This document shows positions 1 to 7,443 of a stretch of DNA of 64,000 bases, one piece after another (the stretch's first letter is position 1; each line of letters opens with the position of its first letter). A program made the translations under genes and the position numbers. The DNA is from Pseudomonas sp. 30_B (GTDB lineage: Bacteria; Pseudomonadota; Gammaproteobacteria; Pseudomonadales; Pseudomonadaceae), in the NCBI RefSeq assembly GCF_017491605.1, contig NZ_JAFGYY010000001.1, positions 248,001 through 312,000 on the forward strand. The letters run 5' to 3'. The notes beneath the pieces are model-generated. The model searched no databases. It saw only the letters and a list, made by a program, of their open reading frames with translations, and was not told the origin of the DNA.

Positions 1-197
1 ATCACCAGCAGGCCGACCGGCGCGCCATGCTGCTCGGCGATCAGCACGCGGTCCTCGGCGATCACCGCGTGGTAGTCATCCAGCATCGGCCCTGGCTTGC
101 GGCCCAGCCTGGGTATCCACTGGGCGTAGGCCGCCGCCACGCAGACCGCGGCGAATCCGGCGTCGTCGTTGACGGCGGGGCGCAGGGTGATCGGCAT
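1..197 (-). CDS. GNAT family N-acetyltransferase, 5' part only (runs off the left edge)
   Basis: Only the N-terminal ~65 residues lie in the window. They begin MPITLRPAVNDD and continue through a segment ending EDRVLIAEQHGAPVGLLV, which fits the first strand, helix and second strand of a GNAT acetyltransferase domain. The ATG at 197 is preceded by a GGAG-type ribosome binding site (CCAGGAGCCCGCC before ATG). The gene follows urtE on the same strand, and from memory an acetyltransferase also occurs among the urt/ure genes of P. aeruginosa, so a link to the urea locus is possible. Substrate unknown. The acetyl-CoA binding motif would lie beyond the edge, so the family call rests on the N-terminal pattern only. 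Confidence 0.7.
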   Translation of the reverse strand, partial: MPITLRPAVNDDAGFAAVCVAAAYAQWIPRLGRKPGPMLDDYHAVIAEDRVLIAEQHGAPVGLLV

Positions 198-290
198 GGC
201 GGGCTCCTGGAAATACCTATACGGGACTGGCAGCGTGCCACCCACGGCCTTCATCCGCCAGTGACAGGTCGCCTCACGGTTGGGCCAAGG

Positions 291-373
291 TTCGCGAGCA
301 ATGACTGGGCGTCCCCCTCGCTCCTACAGGTGGAGCACATGCGCTCTGTGTAGGAGCGAGCTTGCTCGCGAAC
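291..373. repeat. REP-like inverted pair
   Basis: A pair of inverted Pseudomonas REP-type units. The left unit starts TTCGCGAGCA and ends TCGCTCCTAC; the right unit is GTAGGAGCGAGC followed by TTGCTCGCGAAC. They lie between the urtE stop and the partial GNAT gene. The same unit recurs near 3.2 and 34.5 kb. Confidence 0.85.
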
Positions 374-389
374 CCGCCTATAGACGGGC

Positions 390-1088
390 TCAGATGGTCA
401 CCAGCCCGCGCACCCCGTCGCTTTCCATGTCCGCCCCACGCCCCTGCTGGACGATCTCGCCGCGGGACATCACCAGGTACTGGTCGGCCAGTTCGGCGGC
501 GAAATCGTAGAACTGCTCCACCAGCAGGATGGCCATGTCGCCGCGCTCGGCGAGCTTGCGGATGACCGCGCCGATCTCCTTGATCACCGAGGGTTGGATG
601 CCTTCGGTGGGTTCGTCGAGAATCAGCAGGCGCGGCCGGCTGGCCAGGGCGCGGCCGATGGCGAGCTGTTGCTGCTGGCCGCCGGAGAGGTCGCCGCCGC
701 GCCGCTGCTTCATTTCCCGTAGCACCGGGAACAGCTCGTAGATGTGTTCGGGCACCGCCTTGGCTTCGCCAGCGCTGAAGCGCGACAGGCCCATCAACAG
801 ATTTTCCTCCACCGTCAGGCGCGGAAAGATCTCCCGTCCCTGCGGGACGTAGGCAATGCCGGCGTGCACGCGCTGGTGCGGCTTGAAGCCGGTGATCGGC
901 TTGCCCTCCCAGCTGACCTTGCCGTCCTTGGCCGGCACCAGGCCCATCAGGCAGCGCAGCAGGGTGGTCTTGCCCACGCCGTTGCGCCCGAGCAGGCAGG
1001 TGACCTCGCCGATCTTCGCGTCGAACGACAGGCCACGCAGGATGTGGCTGCCGCCGTAGTACTGGTGCAGTTTGTCGACTTGCAGCAT
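390..1088 (-). CDS. urtE: Urea ABC transporter ATP-binding protein UrtE
   Basis: 232-residue ABC ATPase, the second nucleotide-binding subunit of the high-affinity urea importer. Walker A GRNGVGKTT is at about residues 34-42, the signature LSGGQQQQ follows, then Walker B LLILDEPTEG and a switch His region in LLVEQ. It is of the LivF/branched-chain type. The ATG at 1088 is chosen because it starts the conserved MLQVDKLHQYYGG and has AGGAACC upstream; further in-frame codons upstream have no family similarity. Last gene of urtABCDE, separated from urtD by 172 bp that contain a structured repeat. Confidence 0.96.
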   Translation of the reverse strand: MLQVDKLHQYYGGSHILRGLSFDAKIGEVTCLLGRNGVGKTTLLRCLMGLVPAKDGKVSWEGKPITGFKPHQRVHAGIAYVPQGREIFPRLTVEENLLMGLSRFSAGEAKAVPEHIYELFPVLREMKQRRGGDLSGGQQQQLAIGRALASRPRLLILDEPTEGIQPSVIKEIGAVIRKLAERGDMAILLVEQFYDFAAELADQYLVMSRGEIVQQGRGADMESDGVRGLVTI

Positions 1089-1150
1089 GGATTGGTTCCT
1101 GGGCTCTTGGCTTTGAGAACGCCGTTGTAAAGGGCCGTGATCGCGCTTGT

Positions 1151-1234
1151 GGATGCAAGGCGCCGGACACTTCACCCAGCGGAGTTGCCGACTGGCAATG
1201 AGCATGGGGGAAGTGTCCGGCAACGCCGCAGACG
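1151..1234. repeat. Structured dispersed element, copy 1
   Basis: Copy 1 of a three-copy element (others at 11759 and 31744). An outer stem of 12 bp pairs GCCGGACACTTC with GAAGTGTCCGGC. Inside lies the motif CGGAG, then an inner hairpin TTGCC-GACT-GGCAA, then TGAGCAT. It begins GGATGCAAGGCG and ends near CAACGCCGCAGAC. It occupies the urtD-urtE gap. I do not recognise it as a named family. Confidence 0.7.
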
Positions 1235-1260
1235 CGGGTGCGAGTGCGGCCGATTCGGAG

Positions 1261-2115
1261 CTACCGCCCCAGATAAACCTCGATGACCTGCTCGTTCGCC
1301 TGCACTTCCTCCAGCGAACCCTCGGCCAGCACGTGCCCCTGGTGCAGCACGCTGACGTGGTCGGCGATGCTGCCGACGAAGCCCATGTCGTGCTCCACCA
1401 CCATCAGCGAATGCTGACCGGCGAGGGACTTGAACAGCTCGGCGGTGAATTCGGTCTCGGCGTCGGTCATGCCCGCCACCGGCTCGTCCAGCAGCAACAG
1501 TGGCGGCTCCTGCACCAGCAGCATGCCGATCTCCAGAAACTGCTTCTGCCCGTGGGAGAGCAGCCCGGCGGGGCGGTTGCGCGACTCGCGCAGGCGGATG
1601 GTGCCGAGCACTTCCTCGATACGGTCCTTCTGCTCGCCGGAGAGCTTGGCCCGCAGGCTGGCCCACACCGACTTGTTGGTCTTCTGCGCAAGCTCCAGGT
1701 TCTCGAACACCGAGAGCGCCTCGAACACCGTGGGTTTCTGGAATTTGCGGCCGATGCCGGCCTGGGCGATCTCCACCTCGCTCATGCGGGTGAGGTCGAG
1801 GGTCTCGCCGAAGAAGGCCTTGCCATTGTCCGGGCGGGTCTTGCCGGTGATCACGTCCATCAGCGTGGTCTTGCCCGCGCCGTTGGGGCCGATGATGCAG
1901 CGCAGCTCGCCGACGCCGATGTACAGCGTGAGGTCGCGCAGGGCGCGGAAGCCGTCGAAGCTGACGTTGATGTCTTCCAGAGTGAGGATGGTGCCGTGGC
2001 GTACGTCCAGCTGGCCGCTGGCGCTCGAACCGATGCCGATGGCATCGCGGCTGGCGCCCGGATCGCGGTTGGGATCGTAGGCCGGTTCCAGCATCAGGTG
2101 GGGGACTGCTCTCAT
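1261..2115 (-). CDS. urtD: Urea ABC transporter ATP-binding protein UrtD
   Basis: 284-residue LivG-type ATPase of the urea importer. An N-terminal extension of about 40 residues precedes the ABC domain, as is usual for UrtD. Walker A GPNGAGKTT is at about 76-84, the signature is the family variant LLSHGQKQ, and Walker B is LLLLDEPVAGM followed by VVEHDMGF. The ATG at 2115 overlaps the urtC stop by four bases (ATGA), so the two are probably translationally coupled. It forms a heterodimer with UrtE on the cytoplasmic face of UrtB/UrtC. Confidence 0.96.
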   Translation of the reverse strand: MRAVPHLMLEPAYDPNRDPGASRDAIGIGSSASGQLDVRHGTILTLEDINVSFDGFRALRDLTLYIGVGELRCIIGPNGAGKTTLMDVITGKTRPDNGKAFFGETLDLTRMSEVEIAQAGIGRKFQKPTVFEALSVFENLELAQKTNKSVWASLRAKLSGEQKDRIEEVLGTIRLRESRNRPAGLLSHGQKQFLEIGMLLVQEPPLLLLDEPVAGMTDAETEFTAELFKSLAGQHSLMVVEHDMGFVGSIADHVSVLHQGHVLAEGSLEEVQANEQVIEVYLGR

Positions 2116-3191
2116 TGTGCTTTCTCCCGCTTGATGAGGCCCAGTATGCCGCGCGGCAGATACAGGGTGACCACGATGAACAGCGCGCCGAGGAAGAACA
2201 GCCAGTACTCGGGGAAAGCTACGGTGAACCAGCTTTTCGCGCCGTTCACCACGCCCGCGCCGAGCAGCGGGCCGATCAGCGTGCCGCGCCCGCCGAGGGC
2301 GACCCAGACGGCGGCTTCGATGGAGTTGGTTGGCGACATCTCGCTGGGGTTGATGATGCCCACCAGCGGCACGAACAGCGCGCCGGCCAGACCGCAGAGC
2401 ACCGCGCTCAGGGTCCAGACGAAGAGCTTGTAGCCGCGCGGGTCGTAGCCGCAGAACATCAGCCGGTTCTCCGCGTCGCGCAGGGCGGTGAGCACCCGGC
2501 CGAACTTGCTGCGCGCCAGGGCGAAGCCGATGGCCAGGCTTGCTGCCAGCAGCAGGACGATGGCGATGAACAGCGCCGCGCGGGTGCCCGGTGCAGTGAT
2601 CGGGAAACCGAGGATGCTGCGGAAATTGGTGAAGCCGTTGTTGCCGCCGAAACCCGTTTCGTTGCGGAAGAACAGCAGCATGCCGGCGAAGGTCAGCGCC
2701 TGGGTCATGATCGAGAAGTACACGCCCTTGATCCGCGAGCGGAAGGCGAAGAAGCCGAACACCAGCGCCAGCAGGCCGGGCGCCAGCACCACCAGGCACA
2801 GCGCCCAGAGGAAGTGCTGGGTGCCGGCCCAGTACCAGGGCAACTCCGTCCAGGAGAGGAAGGTCATGAACGCCGGCAACTGGTCGCCGGCGGCCTCGCG
2901 CATCAGGTACATGCCCATGGCGTAGCCGCCCAGGGCGAAGAACAGCCCGTGGCCCAGCGACAGCAGGCCGGCGTAGCCCCAGACCAGGTCCAGTGCCAGG
3001 GCGACAATGGCATAGCAGAGGATCTTGCCGGTCAGCGTCAGCCCGTAGGCGGAGAGGTGCAGTGCATTGCTCTCCGGCAGCAGGTGCAGCAGCGGCAGGA
3101 CCAGCAGCGCGACGAGCGCGGCGCTGACGAGGCCGGCGGTGAGTTTCGGGCCGGCCTTCTGCGCGGCCGTCACGGTGAGTGGCTGGTTCAT
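2112..3191 (-). CDS. urtC: Urea ABC transporter permease UrtC
   Basis: 359-residue inner-membrane permease of the BPD_transp_2 (LivM) family, one half of the urea channel. Many hydrophobic segments are visible, and the motif GYAGLLSLGHGLFFALGGYA near residue 75 is typical of LivH/LivM permeases. I chose the ATG at 3191 (MNQPLTVTAAQ); a TTG two codons upstream (3197) is also possible. It ends in ATGA, overlapping urtD. A REP pair fills the gap to urtB. Confidence 0.95.
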   Translation of the reverse strand: MNQPLTVTAAQKAGPKLTAGLVSAALVALLVLPLLHLLPESNALHLSAYGLTLTGKILCYAIVALALDLVWGYAGLLSLGHGLFFALGGYAMGMYLMREAAGDQLPAFMTFLSWTELPWYWAGTQHFLWALCLVVLAPGLLALVFGFFAFRSRIKGVYFSIMTQALTFAGMLLFFRNETGFGGNNGFTNFRSILGFPITAPGTRAALFIAIVLLLAASLAIGFALARSKFGRVLTALRDAENRLMFCGYDPRGYKLFVWTLSAVLCGLAGALFVPLVGIINPSEMSPTNSIEAAVWVALGGRGTLIGPLLGAGVVNGAKSWFTVAFPEYWLFFLGALFIVVTLYLPRGILGLIKREKAQ

Positions 3192-3204
3192 CGGCAAGTT
3201 ACCT

Positions 3205-3297
3205 GTAGGAGCGAGCTTGCTCGCGAACGGAGTTCCCGGCGGCGTCGGAGCTGGGCGGGTTCGCGAGCAAGGGCTGAGGCGCCCCCCTCGGTCCTAC
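3205..3297. repeat. REP-like inverted pair in the urtB-urtC gap
   Basis: Two oppositely oriented REP-type units (GTAGGAGCGAGC at the left, ending GGTCCTAC at the right) inside the urt operon. They could form a stem in the message and influence the relative expression or stability of urtB and urtC; this is inference. Confidence 0.8.
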
Positions 3298-3330
3298 GAA
3301 GAGCATTCACTTCAGACATTGGTGTGTTCA

Positions 3331-4917
3331 TCAATCGATGACCCTCCCTTTCAGAGCGAAGAGCCCCTGCGGACGTTTCTGGATGAACAGGATGATCAGC
3401 GCGAGGATCAGGATCTTGCCCAGCACAGCGCCGATCTGCGGTTCGAGGATCTTGTTCGCCACGCCCAGGCCGAAGGCGGCGAGGACACTGCCGGCGAGCT
3501 GGCCGACACCGCCGAGCACCACCACCAGGAAGGAGTCGATGATGTAGCTCTGGCCAAGGTCCGGGCCGACGTTGCCGACCTGCGACAGCGCCACGCCACC
3601 GAGGCCGGCGATGCCCGAGCCGAGGCCGAAGGCGAGCATGTCCACGCGGCCGGTGGGCACGCCGCAGCAGGCGGCCATGTTGCGGTTCTGGGTGACGGCG
3701 CGGACGTTCAGGCCCAGCCGCGTGCGGTTGAGCAGCAGCCAGGTGAGCGCCAGTACGAACAGCGCGAAACCGATGATGACGATGCGGTTCCACGGCAGCA
3801 CGAGGTTGGGCAGCACCTGGATGCCGCCGGACAGCCAGGCCGGGTTGGCCACCTCGACGTTCTGCGCGCCGAATAGCACGCGCACCAGCTGGATCAGCAC
3901 CAGGCTGATGCCCCAGGTGGCGAGCAGGGTTTCCAGCGGACGGCCGTAGAGGTGACGGATCACCGTACGCTCGAGCGCCATGCCGATGCAGGCGGTGACC
4001 AGGAAGGCCACCGGCAGCGCGAGCAGCGGGTACAGCTCCAGCACGCCAGGCGCGTAACGCTGGCAGAGCAACTGCACCACGTAAGTGGAGTAGGCGCCGA
4101 GCATCAGCATCTCGCCGTGGGCCATGTTGATCACCCCGAGCAGGCCGTAGGTGATCGCCAGGCCGAGGGCGGCGAGCAGCAGGATCGAGCCGAGCGACAG
4201 GCCGCTGAAGGCCTGGCCGAGCAGGTCGCCCATCAGCAGCCGGCGCTTGACCTGGCCGAGGCTGGTGGCGGCGGCGGTGCGGACCGAGTCGTCGGGTTCG
4301 ACGGCGGGATCGAGCAGGTTTTCCAGGCGGGTACGTGCCTGCGGATCGCCGGATTCGCCCAGCAGGCGCACGGCGGAAAGGCGCACCGCCGGAGCCGGGT
4401 CGGCCAGCTGCAGATTGGCCAGGGCCAGTTGCAGCGCGGCCTTGACGGCGTCGTCGGACTCTTCGTTGAGGCGGTATTCGAGCAGCGTGCGTTGCGCCGG
4501 GCGGGCGCTCTTCTGCAGTTGGCGGGCGGCTTCAAGACGCACCTCGGCGTTGTCGGCGACCAGCTGGTGGCTGGCCATGGCGGTGTTCACCAGGCCGCGC
4601 AGGCGGTTGTTCAGGCGCAGCTTGTCGGGCTCGCCGACCGCGGGAGCGCCGCCCTCGGCGGGGTGGTATTGGCCGTCGTCACCAAGGAGGAAGGCACGGT
4701 CCTGCGTATCGACGGCCAGGCGGCCGGACTGGATGGCTTCCAGCAGCGGCAGGCGGTCGGCATCGGGCGCAGCGGCCCATTGTTCGAGCAGTTGGGCGCG
4801 GGCGTCGTTGTCGGCGCTGGCGAAGTCCTGCGCGGGGCCGGCGAAGGCGAGCTGCGGCAGCAGCATGGCCAGCGCGAGTGCGCAGAGGCGGAGCAGGTGA
4901 AGCAAGGCAGTGGGCAT
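3331..4917 (-). CDS. urtB: Urea ABC transporter permease UrtB
   Basis: 528 residues. A signal peptide (Leu/Ala-rich, ending QLAFA) is followed by a ~200-residue periplasmic region with HEAT-like helical repeats (RLSAVRLLGESGDPQARTRL and similar), then a LivH-type permease domain from about residue 220 with GLAITYGLLGVINMAHGEM. The long N-terminal region is normal for UrtB and separates it from LivH. It pairs with UrtC to form the urea channel. ATG 4917 starts the signal peptide. The gap to urtA holds an inverted repeat that may attenuate transcription after the binding-protein gene. Confidence 0.95.
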   Translation of the reverse strand: MPTALLHLLRLCALALAMLLPQLAFAGPAQDFASADNDARAQLLEQWAAAPDADRLPLLEAIQSGRLAVDTQDRAFLLGDDGQYHPAEGGAPAVGEPDKLRLNNRLRGLVNTAMASHQLVADNAEVRLEAARQLQKSARPAQRTLLEYRLNEESDDAVKAALQLALANLQLADPAPAVRLSAVRLLGESGDPQARTRLENLLDPAVEPDDSVRTAAATSLGQVKRRLLMGDLLGQAFSGLSLGSILLLAALGLAITYGLLGVINMAHGEMLMLGAYSTYVVQLLCQRYAPGVLELYPLLALPVAFLVTACIGMALERTVIRHLYGRPLETLLATWGISLVLIQLVRVLFGAQNVEVANPAWLSGGIQVLPNLVLPWNRIVIIGFALFVLALTWLLLNRTRLGLNVRAVTQNRNMAACCGVPTGRVDMLAFGLGSGIAGLGGVALSQVGNVGPDLGQSYIIDSFLVVVLGGVGQLAGSVLAAFGLGVANKILEPQIGAVLGKILILALIILFIQKRPQGLFALKGRVID

Positions 4918-4949
4918 GGGCAGTTCCCGGCACGCTGGAGTCGGGGATT

Positions 4950-4994
4950 CCCTCTCCCCGGCGCCAATCCCGAAGGGACGGGGCGGGGAGAGGG
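4950..4994. repeat. CCCTCTCCCC/GGGGAGAGGG inverted repeat between urtA and urtB
   Basis: Ten-base arms CCCTCTCCCC and GGGGAGAGGG flank a GC-rich loop. The same family occurs at 25.6, 52.5 and 53.3 kb. In the urt message it would form a strong hairpin just after urtA, a position where differential expression of binding protein and permease is common. Confidence 0.75.
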
Positions 4995-5008
4995 CGCTCT
5001 CAGGAAGA

Positions 5009-6277
5009 TCAGTTGCCGCGCACCGCGTAATCCGGCTTCTTATCGTTGCCCGGAATGAACGGGCTCCACGGCTGGGCGCGGATCGGCTCGGGAGTCTTCC
5101 AGACCACGTTGAACTGACCGTTGTCCTCGATCTCGCCGATCATCACCGGCTTGTGCAGGTGGTGGTTGGTCTTGTCCATGGTCAGGGTGAAGCCCGACGG
5201 CGCCTTGAAGGTCTGCCCGGCCATGGCCTCGCGGACCTTGTCGACGTCGGTGCTGCCGGCCTTCTGCACGGCCTGCGCCCACATGTGGATGCCGACATAG
5301 GTGGCCTCCATCGGGTCGTTGGTCACGGCGGTGCTGTAGTTGGGCAGGTTCTTGGCCTTGGCGTAGGCCTTCCAGTCCGCGACGAACTTGCTGTTCTCCG
5401 GGTTCTTCACCGATTCGAAGTAGTTCCACGCGGCAAGGTTGCCCACCAGCGGCTTGGTGTCGATGCCGCGCAGTTCCTCCTCGCCCACGGAGAAGGCCAC
5501 CACCGGTACTTCGGTGGCTTCCAGGCCCTGGTTGGCCAGCTCCTTGTAGAAGGGCACGTTGGAGTCGCCGTTGACGGTGGAGATCACCGCGGTCTTGCCG
5601 CCGGCGGAGAACTTCTTGATGTCGGCGACGATGGTTTGATAGTCGCTGTGGCCGAACGGCGTGTAGACCTCCTGGATATCCTTGTCGGCCACGCCCTTGC
5701 TGTGCAGGAAGGCGCGCAGGATCTTGTTGGTGGTGCGCGGGTAGACGTAGTCGGTGCCCAGCAGGAAGAAGCGCTTGGCGCCGCCGCCGTCCTCGCTCAT
5801 CAGGTATTCCACCGCCGGGATGGCCTGCTGGTTCGGAGCGGCACCGGTGTAGAAGACGTTGGGCGACATTTCCTCACCCTCGTACTGCACCGGGTAGAAG
5901 AGCAGGCCGTTGAGCTCCTCGAACACCGGCAGCACGGATTTGCGCGACACGCTGGTCCAGCAGCCGAAGACCACCGCGACCTTGTCCTGGGTCAGCAGCT
6001 GGCGCGCCTTCTCGGCGAACAGCGGCCAGTTGGAGGCCGGGTCGACCACCACCGCCTCGAGTTTCTTGCCGTTCACCCCGCCCTTGGCGTTGATCTCGTC
6101 GATGGTCATCAGCGCCATGTCCTTGAGCGAGGTCTCGGAGATCGCCATGGTGCCAGACAGCGAATGCAGGATGCCGACCTTGATGGTCTCGGCGGCCTGG
6201 GAGCTGAACGGGAACAGACCGGTGAGCAGCAGGGCGCTCATGGCCAGCGTACTTTTCAACAGCGGACGACGTTTCAT
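5009..6277 (-). CDS. urtA: Urea ABC transporter substrate-binding protein UrtA
   Basis: 422-residue periplasmic binding protein (Peripla_BP_5 type) that captures urea for UrtBCDE. A signal peptide MKRRPLLKSTLAMSALLL... ends at SQAAE. The mature start ETIKVGILHSLSGTMAISE and the segment VFGCWTSVSRKSVLPVFEE are characteristic of UrtA. ATG 6277 has an ideal AAGGAGG ribosome binding site; upstream codons in the same frame are not protein-like. First gene of the operon, served by a sigma-54 type promoter about 100 bp upstream, which fits nitrogen-limitation control. Confidence 0.97.
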   Translation of the reverse strand: MKRRPLLKSTLAMSALLLTGLFPFSSQAAETIKVGILHSLSGTMAISETSLKDMALMTIDEINAKGGVNGKKLEAVVVDPASNWPLFAEKARQLLTQDKVAVVFGCWTSVSRKSVLPVFEELNGLLFYPVQYEGEEMSPNVFYTGAAPNQQAIPAVEYLMSEDGGGAKRFFLLGTDYVYPRTTNKILRAFLHSKGVADKDIQEVYTPFGHSDYQTIVADIKKFSAGGKTAVISTVNGDSNVPFYKELANQGLEATEVPVVAFSVGEEELRGIDTKPLVGNLAAWNYFESVKNPENSKFVADWKAYAKAKNLPNYSTAVTNDPMEATYVGIHMWAQAVQKAGSTDVDKVREAMAGQTFKAPSGFTLTMDKTNHHLHKPVMIGEIEDNGQFNVVWKTPEPIRAQPWSPFIPGNDKKPDYAVRGN

Positions 6278-6373
6278 CGCGGCAGCCTCCTTGGCTATCC
6301 AGGGGCGGGGAGTTGCCGGTGCGGCAGCTTCCCCGGAAATGGGGCGATCCCGCGCGGGATCGAAGCTGCCATC

Positions 6374-6388
6374 GCAGCATCCGTGCCA
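6374..6388 (-). promoter_or_regulatory. Sigma-54 (RpoN) promoter of urtABCDE
   Basis: On the minus strand the sequence reads TGGCAC-GGATG-CTGC, against the consensus TGGCAC-N5-TTGC: the -24 GG and -12 GC have exact spacing, with one mismatch. The predicted transcription start is near 6362, giving a leader of about 85 nt before urtA. Confidence 0.8.
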
Positions 6389-6455
6389 AGCAGGCAAAAG
6401 CCTTGGCGCAGATGGGCTGGACGCGATTTTCTGTCGTAAGTGGGAGGTTTTTCAG

Positions 6456-6511
6456 TGCGCGGCTTTGGTGCGCCGAACGCGCTTTGGCGCACGGCGATCC
6501 CCAATGGTGCG
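6456..6511 (-). promoter_or_regulatory. Putative NtrC enhancer array upstream of urtA
   Basis: Three copies of the NtrC half-site TGGTGC/TGGCGC lie at 6466-6471, 6485-6490 and 6505-6510, 19-20 bp apart. The first is part of a 17-bp imperfect dyad (6456-6472) resembling the NtrC consensus TGCACY-N5-TGGTGCA. The distance of 80-135 bp from the sigma-54 site is typical of an enhancer. The opposite half-sites are weak in copies 2 and 3. Confidence 0.45.
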
Positions 6512-6513
6512 CA

Positions 6514-7107
6514 TTACTGCGGAATGAAGTAGCCGCGCACGCCGGTCATGATGATCTGCGCGGCGAGGGCGCAGACGAACAACCCCATCAGTCGGCTGAC
6601 GATCTGCAGGCCCTGTTCGCCGAGGATCTTTTCGATCTTGTCGGAGAGATAGAGCGTGATGCCCAGGGTCAGGCAGGCGAGGAAGATCGCCGCGATGGCC
6701 AGCAGCTTGTTTTCCCATTCCTGGTTCACCCCCATGACCAGCAGCGCGCCGATGGTGCCGGGGCCGACGGTGATCGGGATGGTCAGCGGGACGATGGTGA
6801 CGTCCTGCTGCACGTTGTCGCTCTGCACCGTCGAGCGTCCCTGGGCCATGCCCAGCGCGGAGATGAACAGCACCGAGCCGGCACCGATGCGGAAGGCGTC
6901 GGCGGTGATACCGAACAGGGTGAAGATGTAGCGCCCGAACAGGTACAGCAGCACGCTGGCGATCAGCGCCGCCAGGGCTACGCGCCAGGCCATCTTCTTG
7001 CGGTCGCGCGGACCGAAGCCGCGGCTCAGGCTGATGAAGCAGGACAGCACGAAGAAGGGGCTGTAGAGCACCAGCATCTTCAGGTACACGCTGGACAACA
7101 CATGCAT
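6514..7107 (-). CDS. MarC family inner-membrane protein
   Basis: 197-residue polytopic membrane protein of the MarC (UPF0056) family, with about six hydrophobic segments and the family signature VPLTIPITVGPGTIGALLVMG near the middle. MarC was once linked to multiple antibiotic resistance, but the family has no established transport substrate. ATG 7107 (MHVLSSVYLKM) was chosen because the first membrane segment follows directly; the ribosome binding site is poor (CCCCC before ATG), so an upstream start cannot be excluded. Its end is next to the putative NtrC sites of urtA. Confidence 0.9.
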   Translation of the reverse strand: MHVLSSVYLKMLVLYSPFFVLSCFISLSRGFGPRDRKKMAWRVALAALIASVLLYLFGRYIFTLFGITADAFRIGAGSVLFISALGMAQGRSTVQSDNVQQDVTIVPLTIPITVGPGTIGALLVMGVNQEWENKLLAIAAIFLACLTLGITLYLSDKIEKILGEQGLQIVSRLMGLFVCALAAQIIMTGVRGYFIPQ

Positions 7108-7202
7108 GGGGGAAACTCGTCCGGATTGAGAGGTCTCACGCGCCAGGGCGTGGCTGGGCACAGCATAGCGGGTGGGGCGTTGCGGGAGAAATGTCCTTGA
7201 GC

Positions 7203-7402
7203 GTAGGAGCGGACTCCGTCCGCGATTGCCATTCGCCGCGCCAGGCTCCCTGTAGGAGCGCCCCATGGGCGCGATCGCGGGCATGGCCCGCTCCTACAGG
7301 TTGAGTCCGGCGAGGGCGTTGGATGTGACGTAGGAGCGGACTTCGTCCGCGATAGGTTTGCGGTGCGATGCGGAATCGATCGCGGACGGAGTCCGCTCCT
7401 AC
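7203..7402. repeat. Cluster of REP-like elements (7108-7443 has no gene)
   Basis: The 336-bp gap between marC and retS has no credible ORF. It holds at least four REP-type units: GTAGGAGCGGACTCCGTCC at 7203, a hairpin pair 7252-7297 (GTAGGAGCGCCCCATGGGC ... GCTCCTAC), one at 7330 and an inverted copy ending at 7402. A GTAGGGCGTATAAC-type unit follows at about 7421. Confidence 0.85.
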
Positions 7403-7443
7403 GAAAAGCCGTCCTCAGTGCGTAGGGCGTATAACGCTCCGCC

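Noticed and set aside
1151..1234. Integron attC site
   Set aside because: The two nested hairpins recall attC, but the R'/R'' core (GTTRRRY and RYYYAAC) does not fit in copies 1-3, and no integrase or cassette array is present.
1147..2433. Long plus-strand open frames opposite the urt genes
   Set aside because: They are antisense to recognisable ABC transporter genes and are biased Gly/Ala/Gln/His sequences typical of high-GC shadow frames. The same holds for the long plus-strand frames opposite retS, purD, purH, ctpL and gcbA.
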